A stretch of DNA of 64,000 nt from JBFFMO01 sp041390025 (GTDB taxonomy: Bacteria; Myxococcota_A; Bradymonadia; Bradymonadales; Bradymonadaceae). Each line of letters begins with the position of its first letter. Position 1 is the first letter of the stretch. The notes under the pieces were generated by a model that was given only the letters and a program-made list of their open reading frames with translations, did no database searches and was not told where the DNA came from. Shown here piece after piece: positions 1 through 8,444 of the stretch. The DNA lies in assembly GCA_041390025.1 (NCBI GenBank), contig JAWKQR010000005.1, forward strand, positions 1-64,000. The letters are read 5' to 3'. The position numbers and the translations under genes were made by a program.

Positions 1-1103
1 AACGCAGCGGATGTCGGGTCGACGTCAGGGCTGTAGATGAAGTCGAGCGCGGTGTCAGGGTGCGGAGAGGGCAACGCGAGGGCCTCGTCCACCGCTGCGC
101 GGACGTCGGCCTCGACGTCTTTTTTGAGTTGCTCGACCTGTTCGGCCGTAAGGATGCCCTCGTCAATCAGGAATGCCGCGAAGCTGACGACTGGGTCGCG
201 CTTGGCCTCGTCGGCGATCTCGGCCTCGGTCTTGTACATGGTCTCGTCGTCAGACATCGAGTGGCTGTAAGGCCGCACGACGTGAGCGTGAACGAGTGCC
301 GGCCCTTGGCCAGAGCGGATGTATCGGCAGGCTTCCATCAGCTTGCCGTAACTCTCGACGGGGTCGCAGCCGTCGAATTCGGTAATGAACAAGCCCTCGA
401 ATCCCGAACATGCCTTGGAGATCGAGCCGCCAGCGGTCTGCACGGAAACCGGGACGCTGATGGCGTAGCCGTTGTCCTCGACCATGAACATAACGGGCAG
501 CTTCATGTTCGCGGCGGTGTTGACCGCTTCCCAGAACTCGCCCTCGCTGGTCGCGCCGTCTCCGATCGACACGTAGATCACTTCGTCGTCGTGGAAGCCA
601 TCGCGCTCGGCGAGCTCTTCGACGGCTTTCATGATGCGCGCGACCTGCGAATTGCCGACGGCTTGGAGGTGTTGGGTGCCTGTGCAGGATGACTGCGAGA
701 CGATGTTCAGGTCTTTGTGGCCCCAATGGCAAGGCATCTGACGCCCGCCCGAGTTCGGGTCATCTGCAGCGCCCACGGCTTCGGCGAGGATCTCGGTGGG
801 GGTCATCCCCAGCGCAAGCACAAGCGCGCGGTCGCGGTAGTAGGGGTAGAACCAGTCGTAGGCCGGCCGAAGTGCCTTCGCGGCAGCGACCAACACGGCT
901 TCGTGTCCGGCGCCCGAGATCTGGAAGAAGATCTTTTGTTGGCGCTTGAGGTTGATCTCGGCGTCGTCCAATTTCCGCGACGTGTAGATGTGTCGGTACA
1001 TCTGCACGAGATCTTCTTGGGTGAGTCCGTTGTAGCGCCCATCCGCGTCGGTAGTGAGCCGGAGCTTGGATTCGGTCGCGCTGCTTTTGATCTCGGTAGC
1101 CAT
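1..1103 (-). CDS. 2-oxoacid dehydrogenase E1 component, alpha part (3' end beyond window)
   Basis: Thiamine-diphosphate-dependent E1 subunit of a pyruvate or branched-chain 2-oxoacid dehydrogenase complex, which decarboxylates the 2-oxoacid and passes the acyl group to E2 lipoamide. Translation from ATG at 1103 gives 367 residues to the edge. The TPP-binding stretch runs from GDGATSEGEF (about 181) to EDN (about 209-211), and the alpha-type RxMPxHxG region lies near 121-129. Stand-alone alpha subunits usually end near 330-360 residues, whereas here the frame is still open at the edge in a linker-like segment, so an alpha-beta fused E1 is possible. Substrate cannot be decided from this part. 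The gene is incomplete because of the window boundary, not a mutation. Confidence 0.9.
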   Translation of the reverse strand, partial: MATEIKSSATESKLRLTTDADGRYNGLTQEDLVQMYRHIYTSRKLDDAEINLKRQQKIFFQISGAGHEAVLVAAAKALRPAYDWFYPYYRDRALVLALGMTPTEILAEAVGAADDPNSGGRQMPCHWGHKDLNIVSQSSCTGTQHLQAVGNSQVARIMKAVEELAERDGFHDDEVIYVSIGDGATSEGEFWEAVNTAANMKLPVMFMVEDNGYAISVPVSVQTAGGSISKACSGFEGLFITEFDGCDPVESYGKLMEACRYIRSGQGPALVHAHVVRPYSHSMSDDETMYKTEAEIADEAKRDPVVSFAAFLIDEGILTAEQVEQLKKDVEADVRAAVDEALALPSPHPDTALDFIYSPDVDPTSAA

Positions 1104-1228
1104 GGTTGCCTCTAAGCCTGATCCAACTGATTCGTTGCTTCACCTAACACAACCGTTTTGGCGAGGTAAAGGGCTAGGCAACAAGTTTTCGAATGGCCTC
1201 AAACCCGCACCATTTGTAACGCATCGCG

Positions 1229-1411
1229 TCACGAGGTGGGGTCGGGATCCTTCACGGAGCCGTCGCGCCCTTGCTCGTCGGCCTTCTTGAGGAGCTCCTC
1301 GACCTCTTTGGTGTGTTCCGGGCCGATTTTCTCGCGCATTTCGCCCAGCGCACGCCGCGCCTCGAAGGCGGTCATTTTGTCGCGTTGGAAGTCCACACAG
1401 ATCATACACAT
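1229..1411 (-). CDS. Small CxxC protein of unknown function
   Basis: A 60-residue protein with Cys2 and Cys5 forming a CxxC pair at the extreme N-terminus, followed by a charged helical region rich in Glu, Lys and Arg and a short polar tail. It lies just upstream of the E1 gene on the same strand, with about 125 bases between them. I recognise no family. The CxxC could bind a metal or be redox active, but that is inference. The hydrophilic, helix-compatible composition is the main support for a real gene. Confidence 0.55.
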   Translation of the reverse strand: MCMICVDFQRDKMTAFEARRALGEMREKIGPEHTKEVEELLKKADEQGRDGSVKDPDPTS

Positions 1412-1527
1412 GGCAGCCTCACGGTCGTTGTTGCACGCTCTGAATGGTCTCAGGTCGACGTGCGGTTGTCGAGCCAGCGCCTAGGGGGAACGGTCCCAGC
1501 GCGCCGTGCATTCCATCTTTGATGCGT

Positions 1528-2406
1528 TCACGGTTGGGCATCTGGATCGACGCCGAGCTCCGCCGCCAATCGACGGTTGTGGGCATCGCCAAGTTCGCGC
1601 GCCTCGTCGAGGCCGACCGGGTGGGTGTCGATGCCCGCACCCCACACGAGACCACCCGTGCCGATCGCGACGCCAGCGAGTCCGCCGATACCAAGGGCCA
1701 TCTGTGGCATCTCGCCGTCGAGCCCGCCGCCAAGGAATCCCACGAAACCAAGCCCGACTCCGACCGCGGTCAGAACACCGGAAGACAGCAAGACGGTGGT
1801 CTTCTTCGAGACATTGGCGGCCTGTGCCTCGGCGAGGTCGCCACGTCCGATCGCGTTGTAAAATTGGGGTTCATCAAGGTCTTCGCCCACGACGCCCTTC
1901 TTCCATGTCCAGGGCGTCGGCCCGAAGATCAGCCTTCGGTTGTGAAAGTCGCCGCGTCGCAGCGACATCGATTCTTCTTGATCGGCGACCCGCCCGGCAT
2001 CGACGGCAGTGTGCGCGTCGCTCTGCGCTTGCATGAATGCGGGCGCCGGGTCGATCACGACCTCGCGCTGGAGGGTCGACCACGTCTTTTTCGCGACATC
2101 GTAACGGCTAAGGAACGTCTTGCTGCCGTTCTTGATCGGGAGCGCCCGTATGATCACCACCGTGTCGACGCCAAACTTTGCTGCTCTCTCGGCGATCACG
2201 TCATCGCCAAGCCCAGTAACATCGCCCAAGGGGGCGTCTGGAAGCACCTGCGCAGTCAGGTTGGCGACAAAAGCTTCTGCGGGCGGGCGGCTCGCGGCGT
2301 CCACGGCGACCACCATCGCCGACGTACACGCGCAGAAATCTTGGTCGGTGACCGGGGTTTGTGGTGTTGCCACTTGAAATAACAGTCCAAAAATCAGTGC
2401 ATTCAT
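1528..2406 (-). CDS. Exported protein of unknown function with a glycine-rich hydrophobic C-terminal region
   Basis: About 292 residues if started at the second ATG (2406), which puts a short hydrophobic signal-like segment at the very N-terminus; an upstream ATG at 2430 would add eight residues before it. The first 150 residues look like a soluble envelope domain. Near 195-260 there are two long Gly-rich hydrophobic stretches separated by an acidic Gly/Met segment, resembling membrane spans. No catalytic motif or known family is evident. It is divergent from the outer-membrane barrel gene, with about 100 bases of shared upstream region. The assignment as exported rests on hydrophobicity only. 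Confidence 0.6.
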   Translation of the reverse strand: MNALIFGLLFQVATPQTPVTDQDFCACTSAMVVAVDAASRPPAEAFVANLTAQVLPDAPLGDVTGLGDDVIAERAAKFGVDTVVIIRALPIKNGSKTFLSRYDVAKKTWSTLQREVVIDPAPAFMQAQSDAHTAVDAGRVADQEESMSLRRGDFHNRRLIFGPTPWTWKKGVVGEDLDEPQFYNAIGRGDLAEAQAANVSKKTTVLLSSGVLTAVGVGLGFVGFLGGGLDGEMPQMALGIGGLAGVAIGTGGLVWGAGIDTHPVGLDEARELGDAHNRRLAAELGVDPDAQP

Positions 2407-2452
2407 CGGATTCCCTGCTCTGTGGCGCAATTGTGGTGGGATAGCGGGTTGT

Positions 2453-4402
2453 ATGTCGAGACAAAGGTTGCGTATAGTCGCGCGAAATCATCCCATAGAG
2501 GAGGCGGCCATTTTTCGCACGCGCACCCTTTTAACAGCAGCACTCCTGTTGGCGGTCGAGTCATCGGCACTCGCCCAGGATCCCCAGCCAGGCCCGACGG
2601 ACGCACAGCCCACGGTGGTCGAGGCGCCCACGGATCAGACAGGTCAAGCCGATGCGCCTCAAGACGCGACGGATGCCGAGGCGGAAACGCCGTCAATTCC
2701 GCTGCCGCAGATGGAGTTGACGCCGGTCGTCGCCGGCGAAAAACCGGTGCGAACGCGGGTTCCGGTCCCGTCGGAGCGCAAAGATGGCGGCATGCGGTCG
2801 CACGAACATGCCGCTGAGGCCGGGGATGCGGCGCCGCTGTCCGCGGGAGATGTTGAGTGGAACTTCAACCCTGAGTACCGAGTGCGCACGCTCAACATCG
2901 ACCCCCTCGAGATCAACGGGGATTCGGCGGGCGACGTGCGATGGACTGAGCAGCGCTTTCGCATGGACACCACCGTCGCGAAGGTCGGGGTCGGCGCGAT
3001 TCGCTTGCAGATGGACATGCTTGATGGGGTGTTGTTCGGCGACAACGGCGAGTTTCCCGACACAAACGGAGTGAGCCTTTCCTCGAACCGTCCCAACATA
3101 CGGAAGTGGGCCGTTGGCCTGCCCGATGGGGCTGATCCGCTCGACCGCAAGAGCTATGTGCCGGTGCTTAAAGATGCGAGCCTCATCGACATCAACTACC
3201 TCTACGCCGACGTGTTCCTGCCAGTCGGCCTTCTGCGCGTGGGACGCCAGCCCAAAAAATATGGGGCGGGCATCCCGTCCCACGATGGCGGTCCTTACAA
3301 CCGCTGGGGGGTCAGCAACAACTCGGACGCTGCCGACCGCATCTTGTTTGGGACCAAGCTCGACGAGGCATTCTACATCCTGATGTATGGCTATCAGCAC
3401 GTCGCGGACCCCTCGATGGACAACGGCTTGATTTGGGCCTTGTTTTACGACTGGCAGGTCCAAGACGACATCATCAGCACAGACGACGACCTATCGAACG
3501 TGGGGACTAACCTCGAGTTTCGCCGCAAGACCGCAAGTTGGTTGGGCCTAAACTGGAAAGATGTGTTGGTCTCGGGTGCCGTCGTGTACCTGTCCAACAA
3601 AGAGTTCGACTCCAAGATCTTTGGTTTTCCGGCATCGGCGAAGGCAACCGTGGGCGACCTCACCTTGCAGCTGAACTACATGCACATCAACGGCAGCAGC
3701 CGCGAAATCTCGGAAGGTTTTGCGGAGCTGTCGGGCACGACACCGACCACACAAGACATCATCGCACACGGTTTTCAGGCGATCGCGGACTACGTCATCG
3801 GTCCGGTGACCGCGACGATGGAGTTCGATCTGGCCACGGGCGACGACGATCCGCGCGTGACCACCCCCATCACCTCGTTCAACTTTGCGCGCGACATGAA
3901 CGTTGGTCTGTTGATGTTTGAGCATGTGCTGGCATTCGAGACCGCGCGTTCGGCCGCGGTGGGCATCGAAAACCTTGCGGGTCTGGATGCCGCGAGTTTC
4001 CCGGTGACCGAGGTCAGCACAGAAGGGCGTTTCACCAATGCCATCGCGTTGTTCCCGCAGGTCAAGGTGGACCTCTACAAGACGCCCAACACGGTCTTCC
4101 ACACTCGCCTTGGTGCGTTGTTCGCGTGGTCGCAAGCGCCAGGTGGCGTCGTCGACCCAATCTTGACCTCGCTCGGCGAGGACGGGAACCGCATCGACGA
4201 CGATGCGGTAAATTTCAACGGCGGAAGGCCTGACCGCTTCTACGGAACCGAGTTGGATTTGCAACTTGGGCTGACTTACAAGGAGTATTTCCACTGGACG
4301 GTCGAGGGCGCCATGCTGATGCCGGGCCCTGCGTTGTACGACCAGAATGGCGATGCGTTGAACTCTTTCCTCGTGGAGAACCGACTTGAATTCCGTTTCT
4401 AA
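2453..4402 (+). CDS. Large outer-membrane beta-barrel protein (porin-like)
   Basis: Up to 649 residues. A signal peptide (charged FRTRT, then hydrophobic LLTAALLLAV, Ala-Leu-Ala cleavage site) is followed by a Pro/Thr/Ala/Glu-rich segment of about 100 residues, then a long series of amphipathic beta strands ending in the C-terminal Phe (RLEFRF) typical of outer-membrane barrels. The architecture resembles the TIGR04551 family of myxobacterial outer-membrane proteins, but I cannot confirm that. The start is uncertain: ATG 2453 is given here, while an ATT at 2510 with a strong Shine-Dalgarno site gives a normal signal peptide. The next lipoprotein gene overlaps its end by 17 bases, suggesting coupled expression. 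Substrate unknown. Confidence 0.8.
   Translation: MSRQRLRIVARNHPIEEAAIFRTRTLLTAALLLAVESSALAQDPQPGPTDAQPTVVEAPTDQTGQADAPQDATDAEAETPSIPLPQMELTPVVAGEKPVRTRVPVPSERKDGGMRSHEHAAEAGDAAPLSAGDVEWNFNPEYRVRTLNIDPLEINGDSAGDVRWTEQRFRMDTTVAKVGVGAIRLQMDMLDGVLFGDNGEFPDTNGVSLSSNRPNIRKWAVGLPDGADPLDRKSYVPVLKDASLIDINYLYADVFLPVGLLRVGRQPKKYGAGIPSHDGGPYNRWGVSNNSDAADRILFGTKLDEAFYILMYGYQHVADPSMDNGLIWALFYDWQVQDDIISTDDDLSNVGTNLEFRRKTASWLGLNWKDVLVSGAVVYLSNKEFDSKIFGFPASAKATVGDLTLQLNYMHINGSSREISEGFAELSGTTPTTQDIIAHGFQAIADYVIGPVTATMEFDLATGDDDPRVTTPITSFNFARDMNVGLLMFEHVLAFETARSAAVGIENLAGLDAASFPVTEVSTEGRFTNAIALFPQVKVDLYKTPNTVFHTRLGALFAWSQAPGGVVDPILTSLGEDGNRIDDDAVNFNGGRPDRFYGTELDLQLGLTYKEYFHWTVEGAMLMPGPALYDQNGDALNSFLVENRLEFRF
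2498..2504 (+). promoter_or_regulatory. Strong Shine-Dalgarno site that points to an ATT start
   Basis: The sequence GAGGAGG sits five bases before an in-frame ATT at 2510. Translation from that ATT would begin exactly at a textbook signal peptide. The only upstream in-frame ATG, at 2453, has no comparable site and would put 19 extra residues in front of the signal peptide. Confidence 0.5.
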
Positions 4403-5447
4403 ACTGATTTCTGCCGCTGCCTTCTTCTCGATGGTGAGCTGCCAAACCTACGACGCTCCTCCCGAGGTTAAGCTGCAACTGCCCGAGGGCGGGGCGTTCG
4501 CTGTGGGCACTCCGCTGACCCTTGAATTTTCGGAGCCCATCGATCCCGCGACGCTCTCGGTGACGTTGTGGTACGACGTGCGCGACATCGAGGGCGAGAT
4601 CCCCGCGGACGCCACGGCGTTGGTCAAATCGTGTACGCCGGCAAAAAAGACGTGTGGCGACGTGACGTTGACGATGGGTGCCAACAATCTCACCGCGACG
4701 CTTGAGTTCAATCTCGAGGGGTTGGGAGCTGCTGGGCCGCCGATCATCTTGGATGTCGAGCCCGGATTGGCGGACAAGGAAGGCAACGATACCGGCAATC
4801 ATATCTACTACGACTTCCAGTTCAGAACGGAGCAGTTCATGAACACGGAACCGGTAGAGTTTGATGATGGCGTCTACATTATCGTGGGTTCGGTCACCAA
4901 ACCGCTGCCGGCGGTCTTGACGTTGATCAGCGACGTCAAGGTTCTGCCGAGCGGCGAATTCCGACTTGCCGGGGGCGAGGGCGACCCAATCACGAACGAA
5001 TTCGCGAACAACACACAGGTTCCTGAAGAGTTGATGGTCGATGAGACCAACCTTGGGTGGACTGCGTTCGTGTCAGGTTTCATTCGGTTGGAGGATGGCA
5101 AACGCCTGCTTGAGACCAAACCGATCCCGGTCGACCTCCCGCTTGGTCCAGTCACATTGAAGATGTCCGATGTGCGGTTGTTTGGCGAGATCGTGAAGAA
5201 CGCCGAAGGCAAAGACCGGATCGAAGGCACGTTGTCGTTCTCGAAGATCACGCTCGTCAATGGGGCCCGCAGCACGGAGTACGAAGGTGGTGCAGCTGCG
5301 GTCTCGGCGGACTGGGTGCCGGCGGACCGAGCGCCGACTGGACATCCGGTGGTGTGCGGTGACCTGTGTGGTGTTGTCACTGGATTGTGCAACCCACCAG
5401 CGGATTTCCCGGGTGAGACATTCTGCGACGAGTACGAGGCAAAATGA
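4386..5447 (+). CDS. Lipoprotein with Ig-like N-terminal domain
   Basis: 353 residues with a lipoprotein signal peptide ending in a MVSC lipobox (lipidated Cys19). The following 100 residues have the pattern of bacterial Ig-like (Big_5) domains: LxLEFSEPID, then alternating strands and a GxADKEGN segment. The C-terminal half is a further beta-rich region with several Cys at the very end, where disulfides are likely. It overlaps the end of the barrel gene by 17 bases and the pair is followed by a terminator, so the two probably form one transcription unit and may form a surface complex. Exact role unknown. Confidence 0.75.
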   Translation: MNSVSKLISAAAFFSMVSCQTYDAPPEVKLQLPEGGAFAVGTPLTLEFSEPIDPATLSVTLWYDVRDIEGEIPADATALVKSCTPAKKTCGDVTLTMGANNLTATLEFNLEGLGAAGPPIILDVEPGLADKEGNDTGNHIYYDFQFRTEQFMNTEPVEFDDGVYIIVGSVTKPLPAVLTLISDVKVLPSGEFRLAGGEGDPITNEFANNTQVPEELMVDETNLGWTAFVSGFIRLEDGKRLLETKPIPVDLPLGPVTLKMSDVRLFGEIVKNAEGKDRIEGTLSFSKITLVNGARSTEYEGGAAAVSADWVPADRAPTGHPVVCGDLCGVVTGLCNPPADFPGETFCDEYEAK

Positions 5448-5487
5448 TCACTTTTGCCGTCGTGAATCGATGGCACATGGCTCGAAG

Positions 5488-5523
5488 AAGCGGTCGGTGA
5501 TTTTCACCGCCCGCTTTTTTTTT
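5488..5523 (+). terminator. Rho-independent terminator after the barrel/lipoprotein pair
   Basis: A GC-rich stem (AAGCGG-T-CGGTG paired with CACCG-C-CCGCTT, one internal mismatch) with an ATTTT loop runs straight into a nine-T tract, 40 bases beyond the lipoprotein stop codon. Confidence 0.85.
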
Positions 5524-5613
5524 GGTTCATTTTTCAGGCGCTTAAAAGGGTTGCACAGAAAAGCCACCGAAACCCGCGTGCCTGCAGGGCAAACGTGTGT
5601 AATTTTCATTGAC

Positions 5614-5650
5614 GGACGGCAGCGACATCCCTAAGGTCGCCGTCCTTTAT
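5614..5650 (+). promoter_or_regulatory. Hairpin in the speD 5' leader
   Basis: GGACGGC and GAC pair with GTCGCCGTCC across a three-base bulge and a nine-base loop, followed by TTTATT. It ends about 60 bases before the speD start. It could be an attenuator or simply the terminator of an upstream transcript. I saw no match to a known SAM or polyamine riboswitch. Confidence 0.4.
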
Positions 5651-5708
5651 TCGGCGAATGGGCCGGGTAACTTTAATCAGTGAAACGGGACCACAGGAGG
5701 CACATGAA

Positions 5709-6134
5709 TTGAAGACTTACGGACGACATATCTTGGTAGAATTCTTCGGCTGTGACGGAGAAATTCTCGATGACATTTCGCGGGTCGAAGAAGTGATGCG
5801 TGAGGCCGTTAAGGCGTCCGGTGCAACAGAAGTTGGCTGTGTATTTCACAAGTTCCAACCGATGGGTACCAGTGGCGTGATCGTGCTTTCCGAGAGCCAC
5901 ATCTCGATCCACACGTGGCCAGCTGAAGGATACGCATCGGTTGACTTCTACACATGCGGTGACTGTAACCCGCATGCAGGTGTCGACATCCTGCTCGAAG
6001 GCTTGAACGGCGAATCCTACGAACTGATCTTCGTTGAACGAGGTCAGGAAGGTAAGGACACGTCCATGTCCGTGGCAGACCACAGCACGCGTTCGAGGTT
6101 CAAGCCGAGCCTCGTCGCCGGAGGTGCTGCGTGA
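5709..6134 (+). CDS. speD: S-adenosylmethionine decarboxylase proenzyme
   Basis: Makes decarboxylated SAM, the aminopropyl donor for spermidine, using a pyruvoyl group formed by self-cleavage. I chose TTG at 5709 because it lies eight bases behind AGGAGG and the resulting 141-residue protein begins MKTYGRHILVEFF, as the family does. With this start the catalytic residues fall at Ser55, Ser63 (cleavage after Glu62 in SESHIS), His68 and Cys83, the same numbers as in the Thermotoga enzyme. The protein has about a dozen extra C-terminal residues compared with short prokaryotic SpeD. speE and speB follow on the same strand, separated from speD by a strong terminator-like hairpin. Confidence 0.95.
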   Translation: MKTYGRHILVEFFGCDGEILDDISRVEEVMREAVKASGATEVGCVFHKFQPMGTSGVIVLSESHISIHTWPAEGYASVDFYTCGDCNPHAGVDILLEGLNGESYELIFVERGQEGKDTSMSVADHSTRSRFKPSLVAGGAA

Positions 6135-6239
6135 GCGAAAGTTTTTCTACCTTGATCTGGTCGAAGTAAGACTCGGTTCATTGCGTTAGGCCAGACTAGC
6201 ACCCGGTAAAACGGGACTCTGCCAACTTGATATTTTCAG

Positions 6240-6270
6240 AAGGCGGTGTCATATGACACCGCCTTTTGTT
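6240..6270 (+). terminator. Perfect-palindrome terminator between speD and speE
   Basis: AAGGCGGTGTCA and its exact complement flank a central AT pair, giving an almost loop-free stem of about 11-12 bp followed by TTTTGTTTT. It lies between speD and speE, so speD transcription probably ends or is attenuated here and speE-speB may have their own promoter or depend on readthrough. Confidence 0.8.
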
Positions 6271-6316
6271 TTGCGAGTTCCGGCGCGGCCGGGACGCCTT
6301 TCTTTCGAGGAAAATC

Positions 6317-7153
6317 ATGGCTCTTTGGTACGACGAAATTCTGAACGATAACGTGCGTTTTGGTCTCAAGCTCAAGCAGACGCTTTTCATGGGCGAGAGT
6401 GAGTTTCAGACTGTGAGCGTCGTTGAAACCGAAGCCATGGGGCGTGCACTGCTCATCGATGATCTTTGGATGACCTCCGAGCGCGACGAGAAAGGCTACC
6501 ACGAGATGATCGTGCACCCGGCCATGACGACGGCGCCCAAGATTGAGCGTGTGCTCGTCATTGGTGGTGGCGACGGCGGAACGGTTCGCGAGGTGTTGCG
6601 CTACCCTCAGGTCAAACACGTCGACATGGTCGAGATTGACGGCCTTGTGGTCGACGTCAGCAAGAAGTTCCTGCCGACGATTGGCGCGGCGTGGGACGAC
6701 CCCCGTTTGCACGTCACGATTGGGGACGGCATCGCGTGGGTCAAGAACACCGAGTTGGCGCCCTACGACGTGATCATCGTCGACGGTTCCGACCCTGTTG
6801 GGCCTGCAGAAGGGCTGTTCAACAAGTCTTTCTACCAAGCATGCTTGGACCGGTTGAGCGACGGCGGCGTTTTTGTGACGCAGAGCGAGAGCACGATGGT
6901 GTTCCTCGACACCCACGTCGAGATGGTCCGCACCATCGCCGAGGTGTTCGGTAGCGCACATCCTTACTACCGCGATGTCTTCTTGTACTCCGCAGGCACA
7001 TGGTCGTGGACGTACGCGTCCAAGACGACAACGCCCAAGGACGTCGTCGAAGAGCGCATGGCGTTCATCGAGGAGAAGACCGAAATCTACAACCGTGACA
7101 TCCATATGGGGATCTTCGCGGTGCCGAACTTTGTGCGTCGGAGACTCAAATGA
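6317..7153 (+). CDS. speE: Spermidine synthase (polyamine aminopropyltransferase)
   Basis: Transfers the aminopropyl group of decarboxylated SAM to putrescine. Start ATG 6317 follows GAGGAAA and gives 278 residues, typical for the family. Visible signatures are the N-terminal W-Y-D-E motif, the SAM-binding GGGDGGTVREVLR (about 84-96), the VEID acidic loop, and the active-site YDVIIVDGSDP (about 150-160) with the catalytic Asp. The C-terminal half carries the FxTQxES motif. It overlaps the agmatinase gene by four bases (ATGA), so these two are co-translated and supply putrescine and spermidine together. Confidence 0.96.
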   Translation: MALWYDEILNDNVRFGLKLKQTLFMGESEFQTVSVVETEAMGRALLIDDLWMTSERDEKGYHEMIVHPAMTTAPKIERVLVIGGGDGGTVREVLRYPQVKHVDMVEIDGLVVDVSKKFLPTIGAAWDDPRLHVTIGDGIAWVKNTELAPYDVIIVDGSDPVGPAEGLFNKSFYQACLDRLSDGGVFVTQSESTMVFLDTHVEMVRTIAEVFGSAHPYYRDVFLYSAGTWSWTYASKTTTPKDVVEERMAFIEEKTEIYNRDIHMGIFAVPNFVRRRLK

Positions 7154-8010
7154 TTTCGTTCCAGAGTGATGCATCAGCGCTCTATTTGGGGGCTTCTCGT
7201 GAATTCAGCGAAGGCTGTGTCGCCTTGTTCGGCGTGGGTTTTGACAGCACGACATCGTTTCGTCCTGGCACGCGCCTCGGCCCCGACGCGATTCGCATGG
7301 TCAGCGATGGCCTCGAGACCTACTCGCCCGACCAAGACCGGGACACCGAGGACGTCGCGTTTTGCGACTTGGGCAACCTTGAGCATCCCTACGGCAGCCC
7401 GACGGTGGTACTTTCGCGCGTTCATGCCGCGTGTTCGGAAGTACTGACGAAGGGTGGTCGGCCGCTGATGATGGGCGGCGAGCACTCGCTGACGCCTCCC
7501 GCCGTGCGGGCCGCGTTTGAGAAGTACCCTGACCTCGTGTTGGTGCAGTGGGACGCGCATGCGGACTTGCGCACCGATTATCTGGGCGAGCCGAACTCAC
7601 ACGCCTGTGCAATGCGCCGATGTCTGGACTTCTTGGGTGCGGATTCGATGCTGCAAGTAGGCATCCGTTCGGGCACGCGCGAGGAGTTTCAGGAAATGCA
7701 CCAAACCGAGCGTTTGGTGGCACCGACCGCTGAAGCTTTCGCGCAGCGCATGAAGGCGTTTGAAGGTCGTCCGGTTTATCTGACGGTCGACCTCGATGTG
7801 TTTGATCCCGCGTACCTGCCGGGCACGGGCACACCCGAGCCTGGTGGCATCGATTGGCCGACGTTTGCGGCGATGCTCAAGGTGCTTGAAGGCTTCCAGC
7901 TGGTCGCTGCGGACGTGATGGAGCTGTCGCCAGCGCTTGACCCAACGGGTGTGTCATCGGTGTTGGGCTGCAAGGTGGTCCGGGAGATCATCTTGCATCT
8001 GGGCCGCTAA
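7150..8010 (+). CDS. speB: Agmatinase
   Basis: Ureohydrolase of the arginase/agmatinase family, 286 residues, predicted to hydrolyse agmatine to putrescine and urea. Metal ligands are in the usual order: GGEHS, WDAHADLR, then TVDLDVFDP near 215; PGTGTPEPGG completes the active site. Its four-base overlap with speE puts putrescine formation directly beside its use. No arginine decarboxylase (speA) is present in the window, so agmatine must be made elsewhere. A guanidinobutyrase or related amidinohydrolase activity is possible from sequence alone, but the context favours agmatinase. Confidence 0.93.
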   Translation: MISFQSDASALYLGASREFSEGCVALFGVGFDSTTSFRPGTRLGPDAIRMVSDGLETYSPDQDRDTEDVAFCDLGNLEHPYGSPTVVLSRVHAACSEVLTKGGRPLMMGGEHSLTPPAVRAAFEKYPDLVLVQWDAHADLRTDYLGEPNSHACAMRRCLDFLGADSMLQVGIRSGTREEFQEMHQTERLVAPTAEAFAQRMKAFEGRPVYLTVDLDVFDPAYLPGTGTPEPGGIDWPTFAAMLKVLEGFQLVAADVMELSPALDPTGVSSVLGCKVVREIILHLGR

Positions 8011-8409
8011 TCACGCGTTCGGCTCGAATCTGAGCGAAGCCGAGTTCACGCAATACCGAAGACCGGTAGGTTTGGGTCCGTCGTTAAAGACGTGGCCCAA
8101 ATGCGCGTCGCAGACACTGCACAAAATTTCGACGCGGTGCATGCCGAGCGTGAAATCAGCTTTCTGTTTGATTTTTGCGGTGCGCAGCTCGGTCCAAAAA
8201 CTTGGCCAACCGCATCCGCTGTCGAACTTCATGTCCGCCTCAAAGAGGGGAGTGTCGCAGCAAACACAGTGGTAGGTGCCGGGCTCTTTGTGGTTCCAGT
8301 AGATCCCGGTAAATGGGCGCTCGGTGGCCGCGTGTCGTGTGACCTGATACTGCATTGGGTCGAGTTTTTCTTTCCACTCTTCGTCGGGGATGTTTTTCCA
8401 GTCGGTCAT
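8011..8409 (-). CDS. msrB: Peptide-methionine (R)-S-oxide reductase
   Basis: Repairs methionine-R-sulfoxide in proteins. The 132 residues carry the full MsrB set: catalytic Cys120 in RYCVNSASL, the four zinc ligands Cys48, Cys51, Cys97 and Cys100 as two CxxC pairs, FDSGCGWPSF (with a possible resolving Cys66) and HLGHVFNDGP. It has no signal peptide, so it is cytoplasmic. The gene is convergent with speB, their stop codons being adjacent, and divergent from the aminotransferase gene. Confidence 0.97.
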   Translation of the reverse strand: MTDWKNIPDEEWKEKLDPMQYQVTRHAATERPFTGIYWNHKEPGTYHCVCCDTPLFEADMKFDSGCGWPSFWTELRTAKIKQKADFTLGMHRVEILCSVCDAHLGHVFNDGPKPTGLRYCVNSASLRFEPNA

Positions 8410-8444
8410 GGCTTACCCTGCATGAAAGCAAATCGGAGAATGAG

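Noticed and set aside
5524..5708. speD leader considered as a SAM riboswitch
   Set aside because: I could not find the conserved core of any SAM riboswitch class; only a simple hairpin is supported.
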